Of a stretch of 64,000 nt of DNA, positions 45,195 through 52,983 are shown piece by piece. The DNA lies in contig NZ_QPJD01000005.1 in assembly GCF_003337375.1 (NCBI RefSeq), positions 62,001 to 126,000 of the forward strand, read 5' to 3'. The position numbers and the translations under genes were made by a program. The stretch is from Paenibacillus prosopidis. Its GTDB lineage: Bacteria; Bacillota; Bacilli; Paenibacillales; Paenibacillaceae. Below the pieces are notes generated by a model. It worked only from the letters and a program-made list of their open reading frames with translations. It had not been told where the DNA came from and made no database searches. Every line of letters starts with the position of its first letter. Position 1 is the first letter of the stretch.

Positions 45195-45995
45195 TTGTCA
45201 AATGCATTTGTTATGCGGTCACTGGATGAAATTCGCTTTTGGTCACGCATTATGAAGGAGCATTCCCTTTTTCTAAAATTAGGCTTTCGTTGTGAAGACA
45301 CTCAATTAATTGCAGAAGCAAATCAATTCTATGCAGTATTTGAGGAAATCGAAAGAAGATCTCATGCATTCACAGTTACAGCAGATCCTGAGCTTATCAA
45401 GCGGTTTAATACGGAGGTTCACAACGCGGCTTCACACATTTGGGCTTTTAAAAGAAAAGTATTGGGTCTCGTATTAAGTTGTCAATTACCAGGAGCAAAT
45501 AATTTCCCTTTGCTGATTGACCATACAAGCAGAGAAGCCTTTTATTTTAGAAACCGTTTAGAAGAACTTAACACAGGAAGATTGGAGCCCTTGCCTGATG
45601 CCATTATCGATGAAAATGTATTTTTCTTGAGGATAATGGCTGACCATGCAAAGTTTATCGGGCATTTGCTTGACCCGTCTGAAAGGCAATTAGTTGAACA
45701 AGCACGAAATTTCAGTAATGACTTCGATCAATTGTTATTTCAAGCAAGAGATTTAGAATCGATGCGTCCTCAATCTCAGACCGTTCCACTTCTTGACCAA
45801 TTCCTAGACCAAAATCGAGTATCGGTAAAATCTCTCCGGGATTTCAAAAAGACGGCCAAGGATTTGATTGAAGCTTGCCGGATTAAAAGCATCATTCATC
45901 CTTTATTAGCAGATCATGTTTTCCGTGAAGCTGAAAGGTTCCTTTTTATTATTGACATGTTTGAAAATAATCTAGTAAGGGAGTCATCGGGTTAG
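45195..45995 (+). CDS. DUF2935 protein (ferritin-like helical metal protein)
   Basis: The protein of 266 residues consists of two similar all-helical halves. EIRFWSRIMKEHSLFLKLG in the first half and FFLRIMADHAKFIGHLLD in the second carry spaced Glu and His residues as in DUF2935 proteins, which are ferritin/hemerythrin-like and bind metal. Function in the cell is not known. GGGGGTGGG six bases before TTG 45195 supports that start; ATG 45213 is an alternative. The gene stands alone with its own terminator and is more A/T-rich than its neighbours. Confidence 0.78.
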   Translation: MSNAFVMRSLDEIRFWSRIMKEHSLFLKLGFRCEDTQLIAEANQFYAVFEEIERRSHAFTVTADPELIKRFNTEVHNAASHIWAFKRKVLGLVLSCQLPGANNFPLLIDHTSREAFYFRNRLEELNTGRLEPLPDAIIDENVFFLRIMADHAKFIGHLLDPSERQLVEQARNFSNDFDQLLFQARDLESMRPQSQTVPLLDQFLDQNRVSVKSLRDFKKTAKDLIEACRIKSIIHPLLADHVFREAERFLFIIDMFENNLVRESSG

Positions 45996-46022
45996 TATCG
46001 ATGAATGGGTCAAAAGCACACT

Positions 46023-46072
46023 AAAAAGGCCATTTTTTTCAACAATAGTTGAGATTCATGGCCTTTTTTTTT
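46023..46072 (+). terminator. Terminator after the DUF2935 gene
   Basis: AAAAAGGCCAT pairs with ATGGCCTTTTT around an interior that itself forms TCAAC/GTTGA, followed by a T9 run. The A-run on the other side allows it to serve the convergent ABC operon too. Confidence 0.85.
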
Positions 46073-46089
46073 GCTGTCTCCTCGTATTC

Positions 46090-47406
46090 CTAAATCTTAT
46101 AAGCCCGCATAGCCTTCCGCAGTTCTTTAAAACTAGGCCGCTTGCCGTACATAAGCACGCCCGTTCGGTAGATCTTCGCGGATATCCATACGGCAAGGTA
46201 GATCGTAACTAACAGGATTCCGATGGATGTCAGCACTTCCCATACCGGCGGATCGGTTAGGCCAAGTCTGAGCAGCATCACGTAAGGCGAGAAGAATGGG
46301 ATGAAGGACGTTACTTTTACGAGCATGCTGTCCGGGCTCGAGATACTGAAGATTGAAATATAGAAGCCAGCCATTGAGATCATGGTAATCGGCAGTACCG
46401 CTTGCCCCAGGTCTTCTGTACGGCTTACAATTGATCCGACTGCAGCGAACAATGTCGCGAACAAGAAGTAGCCGGTTAAATAGAATAATACGGAATAGAG
46501 CAGCAGAGCCGGATCAATGTCACTGAAGTTAATGTTCCATTCACCTAATAGTTTGTCATTGTGCGGAAGGTTTACGTTGATGATCATAACAAGCACATAG
46601 ATCGAGATCTGAATGATCCCTACCAGGAACATGCCTGCGATTTTTCCGAACATTTGCTTGAGCGGCGATACGCTGGTAATGAGCAATTCCATAACGCGCG
46701 AGCTCTTCTCCGCTGTAATTTCCGAAGCAATCAATTGTCCGGTGATCATAATAGCCATGAACAGCAGTACAACGATAAAATATACAAGTCCCATGTTCAT
46801 CGCCTGCTGCTCTGGCGTCTTGCCTTCGCCTACGTTGCCTGCACCCTCTGTTGCGGAAATTTGAACGGTGTCGATTTTAATCGGCGCATTCAGCAATGCC
46901 ATTTGGGCATCGGATAAACCGGCATCCTGCAAAACCGCCGCCTGACGAATGACTTGGAGTCCGCTCTGAATTGAGCTCGTTAGCTCGAACGCCATCAGCT
47001 TCTCCGATTTATACGTCATTTCCGGGAAGCCGTTCTCCGTCATTTTCCCGAATTGCAAATAGCCGTTAATTTCTTTGTCGGCAATCGCCTGCTTCAGCTG
47101 CTTCTCGTTCTCTGCTTCCGAGCCTTTATCCTCGAACGGAACCAGATTAACCCCCGGCTTCTCCTGTGCTGCGAAAAATGCTTTAAGCTGATCACCAGTC
47201 GCCGATCCTTGCGCTTGCTCTGCTTGCGTCGATTGAATATAACCGATATGAGTCACTTTATCGCCATTGCTGAATAGAGAGAATATATAAGGAAGATTAA
47301 TCCCTATGGTCATTATAACCGCAATAATAATTGTCGTGATAAGGAATGCTTTGCCTCGGAATTTGTTTTTTAACGTAAAGCCAACGACCGTCCAAAAGCT
47401 ATTCAT
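46090..47406 (-). CDS. natB: ABC-2 type exporter permease (NatB-like)
   Basis: The protein of 438 residues has an N-terminal helix (AFLITTIIIAVIMTIGINLPY), a 170-residue extracytoplasmic domain and about five C-terminal helices containing ASEITAEKSSRVMELLITSV, the hallmark of NatB/ABC2_membrane_3 permeases. NatAB-type pumps export sodium or other small molecules; substrate is open here. Its ATG at 47406 overlaps the end of the natA-like gene by eight bases, with GGTAGGTGA as the ribosome binding site. It is the last gene of a five-gene GntR-controlled operon. Confidence 0.85.
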   Translation of the reverse strand: MNSFWTVVGFTLKNKFRGKAFLITTIIIAVIMTIGINLPYIFSLFSNGDKVTHIGYIQSTQAEQAQGSATGDQLKAFFAAQEKPGVNLVPFEDKGSEAENEKQLKQAIADKEINGYLQFGKMTENGFPEMTYKSEKLMAFELTSSIQSGLQVIRQAAVLQDAGLSDAQMALLNAPIKIDTVQISATEGAGNVGEGKTPEQQAMNMGLVYFIVVLLFMAIMITGQLIASEITAEKSSRVMELLITSVSPLKQMFGKIAGMFLVGIIQISIYVLVMIINVNLPHNDKLLGEWNINFSDIDPALLLYSVLFYLTGYFLFATLFAAVGSIVSRTEDLGQAVLPITMISMAGFYISIFSISSPDSMLVKVTSFIPFFSPYVMLLRLGLTDPPVWEVLTSIGILLVTIYLAVWISAKIYRTGVLMYGKRPSFKELRKAMRAYKI

Positions 47407-48301
47407 GGCTATCACCTACCGTTTTGATAAATATTTCGTTTAATGTCGGTTCCTTGATTTCAAAGCGTGTAATCGTTGATTGTCCCATAGCGTGACGCAA
47501 AATTTCGCCACCGGCCGATTCATTCGCAATGCCGATCTCATAGCCGTACTCATGACGGGTAACGCCTGTTACTCCGGTAAGGTTATCAAGACCAGACACT
47601 TCGGTCTCGGTGCTAAGAATAACGCGTTCCTTCGGGAATTGCTTCTTAATCTCTTTCAAGTTCCCTTTCAAAACAACATTTGAGCGGTGCAAAATGGTAA
47701 TGTTGCGGCACAGCTCCTCGACGTGCTCCATACGGTGAGTCGAGAATAAGATGCTCGTTCCCGCGTCGCGAAGCTCTTTAACCGTCGATTTCAACAGCTC
47801 TACGTTAACCGGATCGAGTCCGCTGAAGGCCTCGTCTAGAATAACAATTTTCGGCGAGTGGATAACGCCAGCGATAAACTGAATTTTTTGCTGATTCCCT
47901 TTGGAAAGTTCTTCAACCTTCTTGTTATAATATTCCGGGACCTCGAAGCGATCCAGCCATTGCTTCAGGCTGCGCTCCGCATCCTTCTTCGACATGCCGC
48001 GAAGCTGTGCCAGGTAGATGAGCTGATCGCTTACCCGCACCTTCGGGTATAAGCCCCTCTCCTCCGGCAAGTAACCAAGATTGCGGAGCTGGCCGCTGCT
48101 GTATGATTTTCCGTGATACAAAATCTTCCCTTCATCCGGATAAATGAGGCCAAGCACCATCCGCATAGTCGTTGTCTTCCCTGCACCGTTGGCGCCAAGT
48201 AAGCCGTAAATTTCCCCTTCGCCAACTTCAAGGCTAATACCGTTAACCGCTGTCTTGTCACCATATTGCTTGAAGACATTTTCTACTTTTAATGGATTCA
48301 T
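47399..48301 (-). CDS. natA: ABC transporter ATPase (NatA-like)
   Basis: The 300-residue ATPase has Walker A GLLGANGAGKTTTMRMV, the signature region VEELSKGNQQKIQFI and Walker B PKIVILDEAFSGLDPVN. The C-terminal DUF4162-type extension (after 215) is typical of NatA-like ATPases. It pairs with the overlapping NatB-like permease. It follows the YtrB-like ATPase gene by 18 bases. Confidence 0.9.
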   Translation of the reverse strand: MNPLKVENVFKQYGDKTAVNGISLEVGEGEIYGLLGANGAGKTTTMRMVLGLIYPDEGKILYHGKSYSSGQLRNLGYLPEERGLYPKVRVSDQLIYLAQLRGMSKKDAERSLKQWLDRFEVPEYYNKKVEELSKGNQQKIQFIAGVIHSPKIVILDEAFSGLDPVNVELLKSTVKELRDAGTSILFSTHRMEHVEELCRNITILHRSNVVLKGNLKEIKKQFPKERVILSTETEVSGLDNLTGVTGVTRHEYGYEIGIANESAGGEILRHAMGQSTITRFEIKEPTLNEIFIKTVGDSHE

Positions 48302-48319
48302 TTCGCTGCTCCCCCCCGC

Positions 48320-49237
48320 TTATTTCAACCTTTTGCTCAATCTGTCCTGCATCAATAATGCACTCATAATTTCGTCCAGCTCCAGCGCTTGCCTGCTAAC
48401 GATGTTAATGCCTTCCGAAGCACACCATTTCTCGGCCTCTGCCGCTTTGTTCGTCGTGATGCGGTATGTCGTACCGCCTGCATGCTCCACGCCGCATTGA
48501 CCCGGAGCACCTGCTGCCTTCTTCGCTGTTAACTCATCTCCGCTAATAAATAACGTGGACCAGCTGCTGAACAGCTCATCCTTCTCGTACATGCCGAGCA
48601 CCCGCCCCTGTGCCATAAATACGATAAAATCGGCAAGTCGTTTCACTTCTTCAATAATATGGGAAGTCATTAAAATCGTATGATCGCCCTGATCCATATA
48701 GCGGTGAAGAATTTCGATCATTGTTTTCCACGCAAGCGGATCTAAGCCTGAAGAAGGTTCATCGAGCAATAGCAGCTCGGGTCCATGTGCCAGCGCCAGC
48801 GCAAATTCGAACTTACGGCGCATCCCCTTTGACATTTTGCCAAGCGTCCCATTATCGTCGACCTCCAAAATACGCAGCAGCTCGCGATAACGATTTACAT
48901 CCCAGCTGTCATACCAGAAGCGGTAGAATTCGGCTTTTTTCGTTCCCTTCATATTGTCCTCATGCTCAGAAGACTGCTCCGGCAAATAGCCGATCCGTTT
49001 CATCAGCTCCGTATTCCTTCCTTGTCCCACCTTATGCCCAAGCAGCTCGATCGTTCCTGTATCCGACTTAGTCAATTCCAGCATGAGGCTGAAGGATGAA
49101 CTTTTGCCGCAGCCATTGGGACCGACAATCGCTGTAATGCACCCCTTCGGTATGCTCATATGGAGCGGTCCAAGTCTGAAATTAGATCGATTCTTTTCGA
49201 CACCTTCAAGTCGAATCGCTATCGTCTCATCCATCAT
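48320..49237 (-). CDS. ABC transporter ATPase (YtrB-like)
   Basis: The 305-residue ATPase has Walker A AIVGPNGCGKSSSFSLML, signature LGKMSKGMRRKFEFALAL and Walker B ELLLLDEPSSGLDPLAW. The order GntR regulator then ATPase recalls the ytrAB start of the Bacillus ytr operon. Its membrane partner is probably the six-helix protein at the head of the operon. AAAGGA lies nine bases before ATG 49237; the TTG at 49258 would overlap the regulator gene and lacks a ribosome binding site. Confidence 0.88.
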   Translation of the reverse strand: MMDETIAIRLEGVEKNRSNFRLGPLHMSIPKGCITAIVGPNGCGKSSSFSLMLELTKSDTGTIELLGHKVGQGRNTELMKRIGYLPEQSSEHEDNMKGTKKAEFYRFWYDSWDVNRYRELLRILEVDDNGTLGKMSKGMRRKFEFALALAHGPELLLLDEPSSGLDPLAWKTMIEILHRYMDQGDHTILMTSHIIEEVKRLADFIVFMAQGRVLGMYEKDELFSSWSTLFISGDELTAKKAAGAPGQCGVEHAGGTTYRITTNKAAEAEKWCASEGINIVSRQALELDEIMSALLMQDRLSKRLK

Positions 49238-49250
49238 GCTTTCCCATCCT

Positions 49251-49637
49251 TTATTCAAAATGTTTGTTCATCGTTTCCTTAAATATCGTTTCCAGCTCTG
49301 CTTCCGTACACTGCACCCGTTTGCCTGCGACGACCGCCAGCTCCATGGCTTCAATAACAGCTGCCAGCCGATACCGGTCACGTTCTTGTTCACCAACCTG
49401 GGCCACATATGTGCCTGTTCCTTGCCGAGTCCGCAGCAGCCCTTCCGTTTCCAAGTCGCTATATACCCGCTTTACCGTAATGACGCTGCACTTGACCGTT
49501 TGGGCAAGCTCGCGAATCGATGGGAGCAGCGTCCCTTCCGTCAGCTGTCCGCTGACGACCAAAGCGCGCAGCTGCACTTTTATCTGATGATAGAGCGGTT
49601 CGGCGCTTTGCTCGTTAATTTGTATCGGCAGCCGCAT
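49251..49637 (-). CDS. GntR-family regulator (YtrA subfamily)
   Basis: The 128-residue protein has an N-terminal winged helix (PLYHQIKVQLRALVVSGQL, LPSIRELAQTVKCSVITVKR, GLLRTRQGTGTYVA) and a short C-terminal dimerisation tail, which is the YtrA subfamily pattern. It most likely represses its own operon by binding the 30-bp inverted repeat that overlaps the -10 element at 50414-50443; such regulators typically respond to cell-wall stress or small molecules. AGAAGGTG six bases before ATG 49637 defines the start. Confidence 0.9.
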   Translation of the reverse strand: MRLPIQINEQSAEPLYHQIKVQLRALVVSGQLTEGTLLPSIRELAQTVKCSVITVKRVYSDLETEGLLRTRQGTGTYVAQVGEQERDRYRLAAVIEAMELAVVAGKRVQCTEAELETIFKETMNKHFE

Positions 49638-49661
49638 AGGCTTCACCTTCTTTCATTATGA

Positions 49662-50384
49662 CTATGCTCTATAGCTGCGTTTCTCGAGCCGCTCTACCAT
49701 CCGATTTTTTCCGATGAAAAGTGCCGCAACGGTCACAGCTAATACTGCTAGAACGATCCACCAATTCCCATTCTCGATCACATGAAGTGATGTAACCACG
49801 ATATTTCCAGCCTTAAAGACGGCCAAGCAGATGGTAATGACTAGGAAGCCGAATATACAGATGAAATTCATTAGAAAATAGGTTTTGCCTGTATGCCCGA
49901 TCTCCCAGTACACGTATGCGGTTGCCAGCGCCAAGGAATAGCAGAACCAAAACAATCCGTACATCACAAAGTCTAGAACCGGTATGTTTACATGATTCAT
50001 ATAAAGCACCGAATACTGCAGGGTGAAAAAAATAAGCTGTGCGATGAATAATACGATTGTCAACTGAATCAACCGTCCAAGCGCAATCTGCTTCGATGAG
50101 ATTGGCATGGTACGCCACTGCGCCATCTTCTTCGTATACGTGTCATTTTTCCAATAGCCCATCATCGTTTTATTAAACACAAAGCCAAGACAAGGAAGAA
50201 GCGATAAATAGATAAAATCCGTTGCCCATGTGAATGGATTACTTTCCCCTTCCAGATCCGCTGTAAATAACGGTATCGAAAAGATTAATAAATAAATGAT
50301 AAAAGCTAATGTAATAAGACTCCTCCAGCGATCCTTCAGCATTTCATGCTTCGCCAGAAACCATGCACCCTTCCACTCACTCAC
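49662..50384 (-). CDS. Six-helix ABC transporter permease of the GntR operon
   Basis: The protein of about 240 residues is predicted to span the membrane six times (LITLAFIIYLLIFSIPLF, LGRLIQLTIVLFIAQLIFF, NWWIVLAVLAVTVAALFIG). It has no catalytic domain and fits a membrane subunit for the YtrB-like ATPase; I recognise no named family beyond ABC-2-type permease. It is the first gene of the operon, followed after 24 bases by the regulator gene. GGAAGGAG eight bases before GTG 50384 is a good initiation site; ATG 50408 has none. Confidence 0.75.
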   Translation of the reverse strand: MSEWKGAWFLAKHEMLKDRWRSLITLAFIIYLLIFSIPLFTADLEGESNPFTWATDFIYLSLLPCLGFVFNKTMMGYWKNDTYTKKMAQWRTMPISSKQIALGRLIQLTIVLFIAQLIFFTLQYSVLYMNHVNIPVLDFVMYGLFWFCYSLALATAYVYWEIGHTGKTYFLMNFICIFGFLVITICLAVFKAGNIVVTSLHVIENGNWWIVLAVLAVTVAALFIGKNRMVERLEKRSYRA

Positions 50385-50413
50385 AGCATTTGCTCCTTCC
50401 AATTTCATGTCAG

Positions 50414-50443
50414 TATACTGTATATATCTTTATACACAGTATA
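50414..50443. promoter_or_regulatory. Operator of the GntR/ABC operon
   Basis: Two 13-bp inverted arms, TATACTGTATATA and TATACACAGTATA (one mismatch), flank TCTT. The right arm contains the -10 TATACT of the minus-strand promoter, so binding would block transcription. This is the likely target of the GntR-family regulator encoded second in the operon. Confidence 0.75.
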
Positions 50444-50466
50444 TTAACTTAATTCGCCATTGTCAA
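50438..50466 (-). promoter_or_regulatory. SigA promoter of the GntR/ABC operon
   Basis: On the minus strand a perfect -35 TTGACA (50461-50466), a 17-bp spacer and -10 TATACT (50438-50443) lie 54 bases upstream of the first start codon. Confidence 0.85.
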
Positions 50467-50474
50467 CTATTTCC

Positions 50475-50526
50475 AAAAAAAGAAAAGCCGCGCATTCGAA
50501 AGAGTTTCTCTTCCGAATGCACGGCT
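50475..50526 (-). terminator. Terminator of the cta operon after ctaM
   Basis: On the minus strand AGCCG-T-GCATTCG pairs with CGAATGC-G-CGGCT around a 15-nt loop and is followed by TTTTCTTTTTTT. It lies 26 bases after the ctaM stop codon and insulates the GntR operon promoter. Confidence 0.9.
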
Positions 50527-50551
50527 TCACAGCATGCTTTGAACCTATCTT

Positions 50552-51013
50552 TTATCCGAAAATAGCATCTAATACAGGCTTTGTATGTCCGCCCGGATAC
50601 ATCAAATATAAGAGAATATAAACGGCCGTACCAGTTATCGCTGTAACAAACCAAACAAGCGAAGTCACTCTTCCCCATTTGCGGTGCTTGGCGAATTTCT
50701 TGCGGTAACCGAGCGTAAGCGTCGTGATGCCGAATACGGCACCAACCGTGGCCAGCGTAATGTGGAACAAGAGAAAAGCAAGATAAAACGGCTTCAAGCT
50801 ATCAGGGCCGCCCCATTCCGTATTACCAGATATCAGCGTCCTCGAGGAATAAATAAGAAAGAACAAGATCGCGGTAACGGCAGCCCAGAACATCATGCGC
50901 TGATGCTCGACCAATCTTCTTTTGATTGCCAGCCTCCAACCGAATGCCACGAGTATCGCGCTGGTTACGATTAAGGCGGTACTAATTGTTGGCATAATCG
51001 TATAAATATCCAA
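50552..51013 (-). CDS. ctaM: CtaM (DUF420), cytochrome oxidase assembly factor
   Basis: The 153-residue membrane protein has four transmembrane helices and conserved His residues (RLVEHQRMMFWAAV, LLFHITLATVGAVFGI, YRKKFAKHRKWGR) as in DUF420/CtaM. CtaM is needed to assemble heme-copper oxidases in bacilli and staphylococci. It ends the cta operon, 33 bases after ctaG. The start is TTG with GGTGGGG before it; the first ATG has no ribosome binding site. Confidence 0.88.
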   Translation of the reverse strand: MDIYTIMPTISTALIVTSAILVAFGWRLAIKRRLVEHQRMMFWAAVTAILFFLIYSSRTLISGNTEWGGPDSLKPFYLAFLLFHITLATVGAVFGITTLTLGYRKKFAKHRKWGRVTSLVWFVTAITGTAVYILLYLMYPGGHTKPVLDAIFG

Positions 51014-51046
51014 AGTTACCCCACCCAGTTCTAATAATTAATAAAG

Positions 51047-51949
51047 TTATGCCGTTCCGGCATTCGGGTTCGTTTTCGGCAAATCATCTTCCGTGTGCTC
51101 GCGTTTAAACCACTGCTTAAAGATATATGCGAGGATGATCCCGTACATAAGCTCCTGGACCAGCTTCATCACGATCCCGCCAAGCTGCTGATCCTCTGCG
51201 ACGTCCATCAGGTTGAAAAACTGCGGACCGCTAAAGCTTTCAAGCAATCTGCTTGGATCACCGGAAACGCAGTAGCCCATCGCCGTCACCCATACATTAG
51301 GATCGCTATATATCGCATACATCGATTGTTTAGCGAAAATAATCAAGGCGCAAGCAGGCGTAAGCAGAATTCCATTGGCAAATACATAAGCCATTCTCTT
51401 AAGATCAGTAAGCCGGCTCCACTCCGGAACCGGACAAGCGATCTGCCACCACATCATAAAAGAAGTAATAAGCAAGATAGCATAATAAAGGCGATGCACA
51501 GTGAAGTGCGTCATCACATAGTCGTGAACAAGTGGAACATGATAGATTGAGAATAACATATTAAACAACACTAAAGTGATAATTGGATGCATCCACAGGT
51601 TAAACTTCTTCCAGAAGTGGGCCGAGAACATTTTGCGCCAGATGAATGCCGGTACTCCAAGCAGCACCATTGGCGGAATGATCAAATACGATATCGACAT
51701 ATTGACCATATGGAAGGTAAACATGAGATGGCCTAATAAATTAAGCGGCCCCCCGTGTGCTAAGTAAAACATTACGGCAGCGGATACGAACATCACTTTC
51801 TGCAGCGTTGTTGCAGCTGGCGCCCCAGGTACATGCTTTTCACGCCATGGACCTATCAAGTAGAAATATAGAATGACAACGGCGGCCATTCCGAACAGAA
51901 ACATCGGGGTCCACAATTCTTCGAAGCGAAAATATTGTAAGCCAAGCAT
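51047..51949 (-). CDS. ctaG: CtaG, caa3 oxidase assembly protein
   Basis: The 300-residue membrane protein has about seven helices and the CtaG_2 family signatures YLAHGGPLNLLGHLMFTFHM and HPIITLVLFNMLFSIYHVP. In Bacillus subtilis CtaG is required for CuB/caa3 assembly. AAGGAGC seven bases before ATG 51949 sets the start. A GC-rich hairpin separates it from ctaF, so part of the transcripts may stop before it. Confidence 0.9.
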   Translation of the reverse strand: MLGLQYFRFEELWTPMFLFGMAAVVILYFYLIGPWREKHVPGAPAATTLQKVMFVSAAVMFYLAHGGPLNLLGHLMFTFHMVNMSISYLIIPPMVLLGVPAFIWRKMFSAHFWKKFNLWMHPIITLVLFNMLFSIYHVPLVHDYVMTHFTVHRLYYAILLITSFMMWWQIACPVPEWSRLTDLKRMAYVFANGILLTPACALIIFAKQSMYAIYSDPNVWVTAMGYCVSGDPSRLLESFSGPQFFNLMDVAEDQQLGGIVMKLVQELMYGIILAYIFKQWFKREHTEDDLPKTNPNAGTA

Positions 51950-51984
51950 CGTGGAAGCTCCTTTCAATAACACTAGCCTTTTTT

Positions 51985-52024
51985 TGCAAAAGAGGAGGGA
52001 CCCTAGCCTTCGGGACCCTCCTCT
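51985..52024 (-). terminator. Hairpin between ctaF and ctaG
   Basis: AGAGGAGGG and CCCTCCTCT arms (51991-51999 and 52016-52024) are followed on the minus strand by TTTTGCAAAAAAA. The interrupted T-tract suggests partial termination. Confidence 0.6.
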
Positions 52025-52044
52025 CCAACATTACAACAACGGTT

Positions 52045-52362
52045 TTACCACCAAGCCCAATACTCGGCCATAATAACGCAAGTAATTACGATGAATACGC
52101 CGGATAAAATTCCGATAATCGCGTACATATGACCGCGATCCTTCATATGCATCCAGAACGCCATTTGAACGAATACTTGCAAAACGGCTAGACCAACCAA
52201 AATAATGTAAATGAAATCTTTGTTTATTTCTCCGCTTATAACGGTCGCAAACGCGAGGAATGTCAGTAGTACAGAGAAAATAAAAGCGATGATATGCTTT
52301 TTCGGTCCTTCGACCTTATGTCGCTTGGTGCTTTCCTCTGTGGCTGTATGATTGCCTGCCAT
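52045..52362 (-). CDS. ctaF: Cytochrome caa3 oxidase subunit IV
   Basis: The 105-residue membrane protein has three helices (IIAFIFSVLLTFLAFATVIS, FIYIILVGLAVLQVFVQMAF, YAIIGILSGVFIVITCVIM) and the COX4_pro pattern including MAFWMHMKDRGH. It starts three bases after ctaE and is a small structural subunit of the oxidase. Confidence 0.93.
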   Translation of the reverse strand: MAGNHTATEESTKRHKVEGPKKHIIAFIFSVLLTFLAFATVISGEINKDFIYIILVGLAVLQVFVQMAFWMHMKDRGHMYAIIGILSGVFIVITCVIMAEYWAWW

Positions 52363-52365
52363 CGG

Positions 52366-52983
52366 TTAAACCACCTTTCCCATCAAGTAAACGACGGTAA
52401 AAATGAATACCCAGACTACGTCGATAAAGTGCCAGTACATACTAGCTACATATACCTTTGGAGCGGTAACAACCGTTAAACCTTTTTTCATCAATTGCAC
52501 AATGATTAATGAGATCCATAGGATACCGAAGGCAACGTGCGCGCCGTGGAAACCGACGAGCGTGTAGAACGAGGAGCTGAATGCACTCGTTGTAAAGCCG
52601 TGGCCTTCATGCACATAGTGGTAAAACTCATAAATCTCGAGACCAAGGAAGCCTGCTCCCAATATAACGGTAATGATCAGCCAATTAATTAACGCCTTCA
52701 CTCGGTGAGTGTGGAGCGCATGAACAGCGAATACGCTAGTCAAGCTTGACGTTAACAGGAGAGCAGTTGCAAGAGCTACCAATGGAAGCTGGAACAGCTC
52801 ATGCGCTGGAGGACCGTCAAGCACTTGGTGGCGAAGTGCCAGGAACGCTGAGAACAACGTTCCGAACAACACCGTCTCGCCGCCAAGGAATAACCAGAAG
52901 CCTAATACTTTATTGCGTCCCTCGAGGGTCGCCTTTTCGGGCTCATGAGGCAATTGCCCTTCTACATGCGAATGCGCGCTCAT
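52366..52983 (-). CDS. ctaE: Cytochrome caa3 oxidase subunit III
   Basis: The 205-residue membrane protein has five helices and the subunit III motifs GFWLFLGGETVLFGTLFSAF, FYTLVGFHGAHVAFGILW and MYWHFIDVVWVFIFTVVY. Its ATG overlaps the ctaD stop codon (ATGA), implying translational coupling. Confidence 0.95.
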   Translation of the reverse strand: MSAHSHVEGQLPHEPEKATLEGRNKVLGFWLFLGGETVLFGTLFSAFLALRHQVLDGPPAHELFQLPLVALATALLLTSSLTSVFAVHALHTHRVKALINWLIITVILGAGFLGLEIYEFYHYVHEGHGFTTSAFSSSFYTLVGFHGAHVAFGILWISLIIVQLMKKGLTVVTAPKVYVASMYWHFIDVVWVFIFTVVYLMGKVV

